Below are positions 36,401 to 48,587 of a DNA stretch of 64,000 nucleotides, in pieces. Made by a program: the position numbers and the translations under genes. This stretch comes from Vanessa cardui. Taxonomy: Eukaryota > Arthropoda > Insecta > Lepidoptera > Nymphalidae. Each line of letters opens with the position of its first letter. Within the stretch, counting starts at the first letter, position 1. The stretch covers positions 6,448,803 to 6,512,802 of the forward strand of contig NC_061129.1 in NCBI RefSeq assembly GCF_905220365.1, read 5' to 3'. A model generated the notes under the pieces. It made no database searches. It was not told where the DNA came from and saw only the letters and a program-made list of their open reading frames with translations.

Positions 36401-37246
36401 GTAACATGATTAAGTATTCATACACTTTATCATAATCTAAATGAGTAGATAAAATTAATCAAAAACTGACCTGTTCTTGAAGGACGAGCACCGACAAGAT
36501 ATCTATTATGGTGTATTTCTTTAGATCTATTTTACCAATTCTATACAATATAACTCGTGGATCAGCTGGGTTCTTCGTTTTTGGTAGTATTACAGTTGCT
36601 CTGAACGCGAAAAAATTTTAAGGTCATATAAGGTTATTTAAATAAATTTGGAACGCTTAAATTTCATGCCATGATAGTCATAACAAGGAAACGAGTAAGC
36701 CAGCAAGGAAAAGTCGCAAGTACGACCATTGCACATAAAAAAAAATCTAATTAGGAATATTAGTCTTTTTTGACTTTTAAAAATATGTTTTAAAAATATT
36801 GATTGGTTGTATGATCTACATCTTACCCCGTGTTTATAATATCCATAAATTTAGGTTCGTAATATTTAACGCTGTACAAATACGGGGCCGTACTTCTAAA
36901 TGAAAAATATAGATCTAATTTAATTTTTGTCTGATCTAGTCTAAATTTACAACCACGTAAAAATGCAGCCAGCCACTGGTCATCTGCAAAAAGTATAAAC
37001 AAAATATCATATGGATTAATTGTCTAAATTTTTTAATCTCTAGTCTTTGTATTATACAAACTTACACTAAATTTAATTAATGAATTGTTCTTTGCAAAAA
37101 AAGTTACCTGTTCTGACTCTTAAATGTGGTTGCGTTGAGATCCATTGCTTCAAATGACGTATACTTTCTTCGAGTACTTTCGGGGTTTCATTTAATTCTA
37201 ATCGAGCCTTCTCTGCTAAAGCAGGAGGCAGCGGCCGAACAGGCAT
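33494..37246 (-). CDS. CT-D: CRAL-TRIO (alpha-tocopherol-transfer-like) protein, seven exons
   Basis: Predicted 304-residue lipid-ligand carrier. Coding exons are 37246-37108, 36983-36827, 36600-36471, 35947-35816, 35493-35383, 34720-34615 and 33633-33494, all GT-AG with conserved phases. The N-terminal domain has DDQWLAAFLRG (47-57). The ligand domain has LMEDDNF (145-151) and LPEEYGG (243-249). The tail is shortened relative to CT-E and CT-F and ends RRLELD. The start MPVRPLPPALAEKA is shared in form with all array members. It forms a close pair with CT-C, matching every exon length. A possible AG acceptor (AATCTTTCTAG) lies 13 bases before the ATG, and a donor with TATA boxes farther up occurs near 39481-39693, so a noncoding first exon is possible. 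A family 4 repeat sits in intron 4. Confidence 0.9.
35588..35712 (+). repeat. Dispersed repeat, family 4 fragment in CT-D intron 4
   Basis: 'aaggctttgtacaaagacgt', 'taactgcaggcaccagaaa' and 'ataacatcttagtcctcaa' align with 45890-46190. Only part of the element remains. Confidence 0.55.
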
Positions 37247-37260
37247 TATTCAAAATCTAG

Positions 37261-40200
37261 AAAGATTTATTACAAGTATTAATTATCTTTATCGGTCAAA
37301 AATCCACACTTCATAAACGGTACAACGAAAAGAAATACTTCAACTAATTAAAGCAGGTTACAACAGTATAAGTACTTTAATACATACTGAACGCAAAATA
37401 ATTTGTCTTTTATGTTTAAAGCAATATCACATAAAGCTGATAACACATTATCTTAATAAAAAAAATTATTAATAAAAAATATAATTACAATAATCCAATA
37501 TTACATTTTATTAATTAAACATGAATTAATTTTTTTACTTGTATGTAATGTATGTAAAAAATACATAGTTAATAGGGTAATTAATATAATTTGTTTTCAG
37601 CATAATTTTTTTCGATCGCTAGAAATGATAAAAATACTTCATGTATGCGTATATTCCGCAATATATGTATATCCATCTAGTGATAAATTCGAGACCAAGT
37701 ATATCATACCTATTCTATGTACAAATTAATGATTTAACCCCTCTATATTCGTTTTGTCTATTTACTCATTAATATCTTTATAACGTGTAATTAATTCATT
37801 AGACTTTAGAATTCATTAGACATAATATATGATTGTATACCTGTTTTCAAATTCAGTTTTCTTTTAAAACACTTAAATATCTTACTTGTATATTATATTT
37901 AAACATTTAGATTACATAATATCAAGCGTATAGAGAAATAACTCGTGATCAATTCGAGTCGTGAGTTCTATGAATATTAACGATAATGTAATTTGACCCA
38001 AAAGTCCGATCGTTTATCAACGGTATCAGAAACCCTAAAATACTTGCTTTCGTAGAACAAAATAGTCCACAGTTGTTCAGTTCTTATCAGTATAAAATTA
38101 TACATCTACTACTTTTAAACAAAATAATTATAATTTTATTGGTTTGGGTGGTTCTTGGGTCACCAGAAGTGTGGATTTATGGAAGGTCAAGACACGTCGG
38201 AGTATACGTCATTGATATACATTGTAATATGTGATAAGCTAGTTCTAGGAGAAATATTCAAATAATGATAATACAGTCGAAATTTAAAAAATAATAATTA
38301 ATTAACGTTTTGTGCCGATATATTATGTTATAAATTTACGTTTGAAATGGAAAACAAACAAAAGCCGTTTAAAAAACTAACATAGCGCCCATCGCTGTAA
38401 ATTCAAACAAACATAATAATGCATACATGTTAAACTATTTTTCCATGAACAATCGGGAATATTCATACAGGCCAAACGAAAACGGAATGCAAGGAAGTGG
38501 GTTCTCGAACAGTATTTTTCTAAAATTCATACCAACTATAATTAATAACTTTGTAAATTGACAAATAAAACATTCAATTTTTGATCTACATGTGATGTAT
38601 GATTTATTGTCGAGCGATCGTATTACGACAGACGAAATACTAGCTGCCCGCGTATTTTTCGGTTTGTGACAAAAACCTTATACAGCCAATTTCTATGAAG
38701 ACAATTTGAAGTTATATTACATTACAAATATAAAATATAGACATTCCTATTTGTGAAAGTAAAAGCCTAATGTGAAGATCGTACCGGATCATATCGGACT
38801 GCGATGTAGGTTAAGTTCTATATTAACTGTTAATATTTTTTTACGTTTTATTGTTCTAATACTCTCTGTATTTAACGGTAAAGGAAAACATCAAGAGGAA
38901 ACTGCTTGTCTGTGAGATCACCAAGATATGTAAGTTTTAAGCCAAACTGCACCAATAACTATGACCATTCTAACTCTGAGTAACTTTGTCGCGAAATAGC
39001 AGTACGTTAATCCCACAAAGCAGTGAAATTAAAAGATAAAGCTATATCCTTTGTTGGGGTTCAAACTTACTCATAGCCCAATTATAACAGTTCCGTATTA
39101 TAGCCACGAAAACTTAAAAAAACACACAGACTTGGTTACTTTGATATTTATAGTATGTGGCACATTTTTTGAAAATCACCAAAAATATATCTTGGGCAAA
39201 AGTCCAAAAATAAAGCGAAACTACTGTTTAAAGCATATTTTTCCCATATTCCCTATACGCGTTGCAAACTAAATCTCCTTATATTTGATTAGGTATTATT
39301 TCAAAATCAAACACAGTGCTTCTAGTCATTGATAACTTTGAATATAATGTAATCTTAATATTAAATAACTCTATGTTTAAATAAAAATCCTTAATTAAAT
39401 ACTTAACCATAAATGATTACCTACAAAAGTATCAAATGTTTCTCAATTCAACGTGAATATATTTTGTAATATTTACTTACGAAGACTCTACTTTTTGTTG
39501 TTACATCAAGTTTTTATTCGCCGTCTTTCAAGCACAAGAATGTCACTATAGAGTACGCAAAAACATACTTTATATCTATGATTTTATCACGTAACTAGTT
39601 AACTGCTCTATCGATAAAACATTTCGATAAATACTTTGTTAAAACACTGGCACAATGTTCACAGACACAAACGCACAAACACATACTTTATATAATGAGC
39701 GATACAGTTATTTAACTTTGTAGAAATAATAAAACTACACTATGTGTTGCGAGTTCAAATGCTTCTAAACAAAGAGATAGCACGCGTTGAAGGTTAAGCA
39801 TTGACCTTGATTCTGTTAGAATGAATATTTAATTATAGATCGTAATCGTGTCACATAATTGTTTACTAATTTTATGTTTAACGTTACACACAAATAAATC
39901 ATTCATTTTTAAAATAAATGATAGGTTATGTGTATTTAGAATCTTATCTCGTTCCTTCTTTGATATTCGCGATACTGACGCTCGTCTTGCGGTATTCCGG
40001 CTTATAAGTCATAAAACACAATGAGAAATTATCGCGTCTGACAAAAGGTACTTGTACTGGGTGAACCTTGATGAATGATTAAAAGGACTAAAGATATACT
40101 AAAATACTTTGTTTTAATTTATTAACATAAATATCAAATTTAAATAAATCAATTTATTCAATATGTTTACACGTACAGTATTCACGCGACGCATTTTTCT

Positions 40201-41600
40201 TAATAGTGAAAATAAAAACTAACACCGGTTTGAAATATCTTGACCTAAGAAGACCCGGCGGAATTTTTTTTTATATTTCATTAAGCAGCAAATGCCTCAT
40301 AACTGACGAACTTAATTAAGTGTAATCGCTAATCCATTTAGACTGTTTTATTTTATTTATTTAGGGATCCTCGAAACACCATTGTCAGAATCACAAATTA
40401 TCGAATAAAAGTAGAAAACGAGTTCTTGTAGTGTGTGACACCACATGCAACTAACACTTCACTCGTACCTTAAATATATAAATCACCATAAAAATAGAAG
40501 ACAATTTTAGAAACAACGTTACTTACATCGTCACACTTTAACTGTCTTGTGGATTTTTTGTTTGTTCCCTATAAGAAAGACAAGTTATTTATGTATATGA
40601 GAAAAAGAAAGTGTCTAAGAATAGACCCCGGGGGGACACCTATATCGACGTGAGATCCTTGGGTATTTTTTTATGTTATGGTGACGCTTGGAATCCTGTT
40701 GTTAAGCTGTCAAGTCAAAAGGTCAATTGCAGATTGTTTTATTATCCTTCGTCATCATTTGCTCATTAATTGTTCAACCACCGAACAATATTAACCTGAT
40801 GTTTACGGATTTTAATTAAGTTCCTTGGTGTTTGTGACATTAAAGGATTATGAAAATAAATTATTTTTTATCGAAAGTCATATTATTGTCAAGTAGACCA
40901 TTGGCTGTTTTACGTCTGCTTCCGTGTAAATTTAACATTCTGACTCGATGTCACCCACACGTTGTTTGAAAAACAAATTTGAATATAGTGCGCATCGCCT
41001 TCACAACTCTTTGTATTTATTACACTTGTGGCTGAAACATTTATAATGCCTCTTTTTAGTGTTTAGACGACAATGTGCAATTGACTTTTAAATGCAATTT
41101 TCTTTTATGTGGCCACTTATTCTTTCTCCTTCTTTTCTTTTTAAATTTTTCATTAAATATAATTGATTTGTTTTATTTTTATATGCATTTAAATTAAATT
41201 AATGTATAAATTTAATTTAAAAAAGTTAGTGCTGTCACGGAAGTAGCCCTTGCTTTTTTATGTCTGCCTTTTAAAACTATTGAAATTATTAATCTATAAA
41301 TCTACATATCTACTGATTGGGATATAATAAAATTAGCCTAGAATTCGTTTGTTAAATGATGATTCACTAGTGTGTATACTTTAAAACGAATTAAGAACCT
41401 GAAGTGTTTAACATTGTTAATATTTTCATCTACAGACTTGTTATTTTAATCTATTTGTACATTTCACAATTTTCTTGGTATATTAAATATGTTTTAAATT
41501 GATTTTCTAAAATACTAATGTAATCCATATCTGCGATTAAGACCAAAGTTATATATACCTACCACACATGCTATTTATATATGATCAATGTCATTCTGTC
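37261..41600. other. Upstream region of CT-D
   Basis: Over 4 kb of AT-rich sequence without a supported coding gene. It contains a short repeat fragment near 38640-38800 and the candidate CT-D promoter near 39481-39693. Confidence 0.5.
39481..39693 (-). promoter_or_regulatory. Candidate CT-D promoter and noncoding exon
   Basis: On the minus strand a TATATAAAG box (around 39694-39686) lies upstream of a donor TTC|GTAAGT whose exon would end at 39481. A second copy of the TATA-bearing block (ATATAAAGTATGT with similar flanks) occurs near 39565-39577, about 120 bases away. Linking this to CT-D requires splicing over 2.2 kb to an acceptor near 37259 and is inferred. Confidence 0.3.
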
Positions 41601-41610
41601 AATGAACTAT

Positions 41611-42437
41611 TAGTTAGGGAGGCGAGGTAGCTAAATGGCGTAATTCAACGGCGCCGTCGAGACTTATCAAAATCGAAAGATAAAACAATTTCAAAAAGAA
41701 AAGCTCGTATGGTAAAAACAATTTTAGCGGTGGGTTTGGCGTGTACGGTTTTTCAAAAATGTTAAAAAAAACAGTTACTTGGGCATGCTCGAGCGCGTCA
41801 GATATTCATACTACGTATGCCCCAAGTGCCTCTGATAACAACGGTACACTAATCTGCCGGTTTGCGTGGTGGGGCTAGGCATATGAAGTAGTCAAAATGC
41901 ACAAAAAAAAAATTTACTCGAGCGCGTCAGATTTTCGGAAGGGGTGTATAAGTAGGCCCCAAGGTAGCTCCCTTTAAAAAAACTGACGATTTCGGCGTGA
42001 CGATAAGTTACGATGAATTTTTGAAAATGCAAAAAAAAAAGTTTTTTTGAAATACTCGAGCGCGTCAGATTTTCATAGGGGAGGTTTATCACGGTATCCT
42101 GAGAGCATATTTTCTTAATCTGACAAAAATGTTGGTGGGTTCTCTTAATCTGACCGAAAAAGGTTTTTGGGTTTCTTTTTTTTTTCCTTTCTTTCTCCTC
42201 GAATAAAAGGGGAATTTAAGAATAACAATAAAGCAATAGATACAACCAACGTAAATGTAGATGAAATGTCGTACGAAATGTATTATTTATTGTATAAAAA
42301 TAGATACAGCGAGTGCGGGGCGGGGCTACAGGGGAGAAAGTTTCCAGCACATTCGAGAAACATACCGTCGGGTCTTTTCTCTCTCTTCAATCGGCGTCAT
42401 AGTGAAGGCACAAAGGTCTACGGTAGGGGACCATAAA

Positions 42438-42500
<63 letters not shown>

Positions 42501-43413
42501 TAGGGTATACCGAAAATTCCCTTCTACCGCTCCTTTCCCCACCATCAACGTTGTGAAATAAAGGAAAAATACTGGTTCGTTATGCTTACGGTACGTCCAA
42601 AAACAATTTGAGGATCAACAGGCTATTGATCATACATCAAACTGTACATGTTAATAATACTTTTGTATACAGATACGCGTAACTTTTTCCGAGTCCACGA
42701 AAACTGTCAAGAAGCTTGAGAAAAAAAAAATTTGAGATATAATAAAAGTCACATAATTTAATCATCGTTATTTCATAGCAATTTTTTTAACACCCTCAGT
42801 TTTCGAGATATACTCAAAAAACCGGGAGTTTGAGTTTTCATGATGCTTAAAGTCAAAAAGTTTTAACTTTGGACAAAAATGTAAAGAGACCTTTTTTGTG
42901 TAAAATAAAATTACCTTTTTTGTTTATTTAATCTTTTTTTTTGTAAAATGTATCGTTCGCGACTTATATGCCGCAACGCGTTTTTCGGAAGACGAAATGG
43001 CTCCTCCAGACTTCCGGTCATGCGGAAACCGGCAGATTTTGTATTTTTAGTAAGTTTTAGATTATATTCTTCAAAATAAAAATTAAAAAAATCGCGCTCG
43101 AAAATGCCGGATTAACGTTTTTTTTTACAAGTTCGCGACCCTATAACTCGGCAGCGTCAAGGACGTATCGTCAGATTAGTTAAATTTAGTCTTAAAACAC
43201 TAAAATCAACCCCCAATATCTTAATCTGACGCGCTCGAGTATTTCAGACTATCGTTTTTTTTTTCTAATCTGATCGTCTATCCTAGGCGCGCGTCACTAC
43301 ATATAGAGCTAAATACTTTGCAAGGTTGTTCTATTAGGTCTAAGGTATCTCTCATATCTTAAACTGCCGCGCTCGAGTATTACCGAAAATTCCCCTATTC
43401 GCCTCCCTAACTA
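41611..43413. mobile_element. Non-autonomous DNA transposon with 15-bp terminal inverted repeats
   Basis: The ends TAGTTAGGGAGGCGA (41611-41625) and its exact reverse complement (43399-43413) bound a 1.8-kb element. Target duplication could be TA (if the terminal repeat is GTTAGGGAGGCGA) or TAT just outside the repeats. Inside, CTCGAGCGCGTCAGA occurs at 41788-41802, 41917-41931 and 42055-42069. Its reverse complement is at 43225-43239, with a variant at 43363-43377. These copies point inward from both ends, like transposase binding sites. No transposase frame is present. A long AT microsatellite lies in the middle. I cannot assign a superfamily. Confidence 0.75.
42439..42494. repeat. (TA)n microsatellite inside the transposon
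   Basis: A run of more than 50 bases of alternating T and A, embedded in the element at 41611-43413, near its middle. Confidence 0.9.
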
Positions 43414-43560
43414 TATGTATAGTTGACTGTACTGACTGTAGTCAGGATCGCATATTTTAAAACACAACCATAATATGAATTAAAAATAAAATAACATATA
43501 CACAAATGTATAAAATGTATAATAATTTTACAAAAACATAACTTTGTGACTGTATCCTTT

Positions 43561-46500
43561 CTAATCAAAGTTTAGTTGTCGAAAGGAACCCTCTAATCCA
43601 AACATGCTCTCCGGAGTTTTCGGCTGTCCAGGCCGTTTCGACTCGTCCGTTCCATATTTCAAGTCTTCTTCCAACCATGAACTATACTTTTGTACTTTAT
43701 CTTTCCAATGATCTGTAATTATATAACACATTGTCAATTTAATTATTATCTTTGTACGTATTAAATGTAATATCAAATATGTTCACTATAACCTCAAATG
43801 CGTTATGCGACGTTTCTTAATTATTAATTATCAAAAAATTGAAAAGTGTACTTTCTCGTTCAATCGTCATTCAACTTTTCAAACATCATATAAATTGGCT
43901 TATTTTTATTTTACAAACCAAGTCTTGAAAACTTTCTATTATAGTTTTCAAATTGCGCCATATCAGTAAGATATAAAAGACGTGTAACTAATTAGATCTA
44001 CGCCTGTTTTAAAATATAGACGACCATTGGAATCTTACCAATAATTTCCTTGATAGTTCCACCGTTGCCACCGTACTCAGCCGGTAAAATATCCTTACTT
44101 ATACCATGACTGTACATCTCTTCGTAATTTTTGTTATGAACGTATAACTGAAAGACAAAATAACTAAAGTTAAGAAAAGAACATAGAGAACATTATATTA
44201 TAGGATAAGAAATTGAAATAGAATTACTCTTTTTCTATTCTTTTCATTAAGCAAATTCTTAATAGCGGAAAATACGGTTTCAAATCCTGGTGGCGTGTTG
44301 ATGTAGTGAGTTCCTTTCATACGCATTGGGGCAGCGTCCTGAAAACATATATAGTATAAGTATCTCAATCTTCATATACACAGGCGTCATATTTTTTCCT
44401 AACTCCAGAAAAAAATACAATCTAAAATCTTGCAAAAAGAATTACTAATATTTCACTATGAAAGTATATACGTTGTACATAGACAAAATTTACCTGTGAA
44501 AGAACCGCCATCTTCTTCATCATAGCAGGAGTCATTTGAAGATAATGAGCCATTGTGACTCCCTCTAAATCCAATATTGTGCGAAAACCAGATATAACAG
44601 TGGCATCATCCTCCATTAACAATATCTGAGAACATATAAGAAATAATAATGCATAATATTTTTAAAGGAACTACTGTATATTAATAGTGCCCCTCGTGTT
44701 CGATATTCGATCATAATATTATTTTTTTATTTTGAGGAAAACATAAGGAGTCAACAGGAACTGTCAAGTTTAATACATTTTTTTAATCAAATTTCAACTT
44801 ATCATCCTACGAATTGGATTATCCTAAGAAGTGGATATTAGCCGGCAACCAAAAAAAATCGTTTGACAAACAGATGACAAAAAGCACTGAACTGTTTTGT
44901 TTCTGTTATTTCTTTCATATTTCAAAAGATTAAACGCACAACATGATCAAACAGTTGTCAAGAACTGTTTCGCTAAATGTGACTATGTATTGATGTGGCA
45001 TCTTTATAACTTTCAATTGCTGAACATTTTACTTACCCTTTGAAGCACGATAGAAACCGAAAATATGTCTGATAATTTGTATTTGTCAGGATCATAGCTA
45101 CCGGGTCGGACAATCGCTACCCGTGGTGAATCTGGCGTCGTAGATTTTGGCAGTATTAAATAGGTACTGAAATAAAAAAAAATCCTTATTAATATTGTTC
45201 GTTTAAACGAAAAGATCTGCTTCTACCGTAATATTACAAGGCAATAATAAGAAATAGCACTTAGCATAACTATTGTCTTGTTGTATTTAAAAATAGATCT
45301 TGAATCTTTTATAGAAAAAGTTTCTTGTTTCGCTACAGCACAATAAAATAAATTGTAATTTGTATTGTTTGAAATCTCAACATTTGAAAGTTTAAATAAT
45401 TTCATACTGGCGATTTTGCGCGGGAACACTTTTCATACAGATACATAATATTAAAATAATGTGTAATATATAATCAAATATCAAAGACAATTCACGAGAA
45501 ATATTTAGATATACACAAATCTACTTTTTGCTGAGTCCTTTTTCATGAGTAAAATTCTATTTCCATAAATTGCTTTGTTGGAGACTACATTTCTAATTGA
45601 AATATCTGATGAAAATTATAAAATGACAATTATCAAGTGCTTGTAATAAAACACATTTTGATTACGACACGATAAAATCTTATATAAGTAATAAAATACA
45701 AACCCATTATTCATAATTTCTGTAAAAATTTTGTGACCGGGAAGGACGCTAAAAAGCTCCGGGGCGAGACTACGCATCGAGTAGTAAAGATCCAGCTTCT
45801 CCTTTGTTCTCTCAAGACTGTACTTACACCCACGCAGGAACGCCACCAGCCATTGGTCATCTGGAAACATTAGTGAATAGTGTCTTTATTATACACTTTC
45901 TTGGTGGTAGGGCTTTGTGCAAGCCCGTCTGGGTAGGTACCACCCACTCATCAGTTATTCTACCGCCAAACAACAGTACTCAGTATTGTTGTGTTACGGT
46001 CTGAAGGGTGAGTGAGCCAGTGTAACTACAGGCACAAGAGACATAACATCTTAGTTCCCAAGGTTGGTGGCAAATTGACGATGTAAGGAATAGTTAATAA
46101 TTCTTACAGCGTTAATGTCTATGGGCGATGGTGACCACTTACCATCAGGTGGCCCATATGCTCGTCCGCCAACCTATACCATAAAAAAAAAATACACATC
46201 GATTAAAATCTGATTGCGGTTTTCTAAAAGCACATCCAGGTCAGATAATACACCCAACTATCACATAGCCCAGTGCTTACACTAGCTAACTTGCCTGGAC
46301 TTATCCAGGCACAAGAAAAAGTATCATAGCTCCTAAGATGCCTATTGACAATGTAAGTGATTGTTAATATTTCTTACAGTGCCAATCAGATGGCCAACTT
46401 GCCAGGCTACCTACCTATATAAGATTAAATTATACCTAATTAATTTAAAACTTACACAAATGTGTAAATACCCGTACAAAATATCACAATAAATGATAAG

Positions 46501-46770
46501 AACGATGGCAATAATAATTGCTTAATTGATAAATGAAATTTTCCAAAACCTTATATGGTAAAATAGGTTTGTAAGTATATAATACAAATATGCCACACGT
46601 GATTCTAATTCTAATATATAATAAACATTACCCTTTCGAGCGCGCAAATGCGGTTGCTTCGACAACCAGTCCTTGATGTGTTGCACATCACTCGCTATCC
46701 TCGCTGGATCTTCATTAAGCTCATCTTGAGCTTTCTTAGCAAGCTCAGCACACAAAGGCCGAATTTGCAT
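43561..46770 (-). CDS. CT-E: CRAL-TRIO (alpha-tocopherol-transfer-like) protein, seven exons
   Basis: Predicted 309-residue lipid-ligand carrier. Coding exons are 46770-46632, 45860-45704, 45166-45037, 44625-44494, 44338-44228, 44147-44039 and 43712-43561, all GT-AG; phases 1, 2, 0, 0, 0 and 1 for introns 1-6. The N-terminal helical domain (about 1-95) carries DDQWLVAFLRG (47-57). The Sec14-like domain (about 100-265) carries LLMEDD (144-149) and closes with LPAEYGG (244-250), a block typical of TTPA-like proteins. The tail is MFGLEGSFRQLNFD. CT-F is its nearest relative: QHIKDWLSKQPHLRA and CKYSLERTKEKLDLYY occur in both. Intron 1 carries family 4 repeats. No signal peptide or membrane segment is evident, as expected for a soluble carrier. 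Confidence 0.92.
45890..46190 (+). repeat. Dispersed repeat, family 4, longest copy
   Basis: Begins 'ttggtggtagggctttgtgc' and ends with 'ggtggcccatatgctcgtcc' followed by 'taccataaaaaaaaa'. The A-rich end suggests a retrotransposed SINE or LINE 3' end; a similar 3' end ('tcaggtgagccttctgctcg') closes the LINE at 27085-28890. It lies in intron 1 of CT-E, with a second diverged copy at about 46250-46430. Confidence 0.7.
46250..46430 (+). repeat. Dispersed repeat, family 4, diverged tandem neighbour
   Basis: Contains 'ggcacaagaaaaagtatcat', 'gtaagtgattgttaatattt' and 'cagtgccaatcagatggcc', a decayed version of the adjacent element. In intron 1 of CT-E. Confidence 0.45.
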
Positions 46771-46951
46771 ATTCCGTCCTTTGTTTCAGATTATCAGTGA
46801 AACAGTGATCGTTTCGCTTGAAACGAAGTAGACTTAACTATTCCAACGTCCAATCCACGTAACATGATATTTATAAAATAATCTTTGATTACATATCTTT
46901 TATAGGTAGATAGCTGCTACCCATTCGTAACGTAACTGCTCCACTAATATT

Positions 46952-46994
46952 ACTGATATCGTTTAGTTCGCTTCACATTCAGCAAGAATATAAA
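46952..46994 (-). promoter_or_regulatory. Candidate CT-E core promoter
   Basis: On the minus strand TTTTATATTC (about 46995-46986) precedes a TCAGT initiator at 46956-46952 by roughly 33-40 bases. The ATG is about 185 bases farther on with no acceptor in front of it, so an unspliced leader is expected. Confidence 0.4.
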
Positions 46995-47609
46995 AGAAAG
47001 TTAATTAAGCGTTCAGTAATTATCATTTCCTCGTTATTTATATAAAACCGCAATGGCAAAAGTTTTTTTTTTTTTTAATTATGTTATTATTTATATATTT
47101 TATTGAGCAAAATATATAATGAATAAAATATTATACGGTGTAGAACATTTATCTGTTTCTGTTACTATAGAATTTTTATCAATGTAACTATGTCAGTATC
47201 GATTATTTACTCGACGATACAAATTCCCTGATATCACCAAATGCTACTTGTCGATTTAATGGTACTAAAATAACTGTATTCCTAATTCGGGAATTTATTA
47301 GGAAAATCTTCGAAGCACTTATTTTATTGTAGATTTGTTTAAAAAAATAGTACGAAAAAAAACACAAAAAATTTTTGAAGATATTTTAGTAGGTAACTGG
47401 TAAAATTAATAGCCATCCGCTTTAATCAATGTAAAAAATATCTCGTAAAAAAATATAAATATACATAAAGAAACCCCTAAATCAAATGATAGCATAGTAG
47501 GCTGAATCATCGATACGAGAATATTCAGACTAATTCTTCGAGAGTCATATGAACTGAATTATTCTGTACTAACGTTATTAGCCAATATATGTTTGCTCTG
47601 CTCTGCTTA

Positions 47610-48200
47610 AGCTGAGATGGCCCCGTGGTTAGAAAGCGTGCATCTTAACCGATGATTTCGGGTTCAAACTCATGCAAGCACTATAATATATATGCTTAAT
47701 TGGTGTTTATAATGTATCTCGTGACCGGCGGTGATGGAAAACATCGTGACGAAACCTGCATCGTAAGAATACATATAATTAGATATCGAATTAAATTTTA
47801 CCAAGCTATCCGCTCTAGAGTAACGTGGTCAAGACAGCATCTGCTGAATTATTTAAGAAGATTATTTAAGAGCTCTTATTAAATCATCATAAATATATGA
47901 ATGTATATGCCAAGTTTATTTTCAAAAACCAATCCCCAAACCAGCAAAACCGATTTTAGAACCACAACTCATCAAAATCAAACTGAATTTTCATGTTCTT
48001 AATTCGTGTTTGTACTTCAAGCTCTCTCAAGCTCGAAGGTGAAGTAGCACATCGTGAGGGAAGCTGCATGTGTCTTATTTCAACGAAATTCTGCCACATG
48101 TAAATTGAACCAGCGTGGTGGAATGTTCTAACCTAACCATCTCCTCAAAGGAAGAGAAGGCCTTAGCCCAGCAGTGGGAAATTTACAGACTGTTACCATA
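47610..48200 (+). repeat. SINE split into head and tail parts
   Basis: 47610-47770 has the tRNA-like head (gagatggccccgtggttaga, then ttcgggttcaaactcatgc). 48040-48200 has the tail (ccagcgtggtggaatgttc, ggccttagcccagcagtggg). The same 'catcgtgacgaaacctgcat' type motif occurs in both parts. It is either two truncated SINEs or one copy broken by intervening sequence. Confidence 0.6.
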
Positions 48201-48543
48201 TAATTGGTCTGATTGCCTGGTGAAACCAAGATAGGGTCAAGTCTTTAGATAGATGTGGAAATGCAACCGGTGTTCCATGTCTTATAAAAACTTCAAATAT
48301 CTAAAAGTTTCAATATTCCTTAAGCTGTAAAATATTTTGTAAGTAGCCTTTGAAAAAATAATAACTTTCCATGAATCTGCATTATAACGTTACGATAATA
48401 CAAGTTAATTATTACGAAAGATATGGCTAAGATAGACAAAGGCTTAGTACGTACAATACGTACGTATAAACGCAACTTTGTTCCTGGAGCCAATAATAGA
48501 AATAATTTACCAAACGAAAAGAGAAAACTCTGGAGAAAATCTT

Positions 48544-48549
48544 TTTATT
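48544..48549 (-). other. Polyadenylation signal of CT-F
   Basis: AATAAA on the minus strand, about 40 bases past the CT-F stop codon. Confidence 0.6.
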
Positions 48550-48587
48550 AAGGTATTTCATTTCACATAAACTTGATTTATTCAACA

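Larger units (their letters stand above)
46771..48540. other. CT-E/CT-F intergenic region
   Basis: 1.8 kb containing the candidate CT-E promoter near 46952-46994 and a split SINE (47610-47770 and 48040-48200). No gene is seen. Confidence 0.5.
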
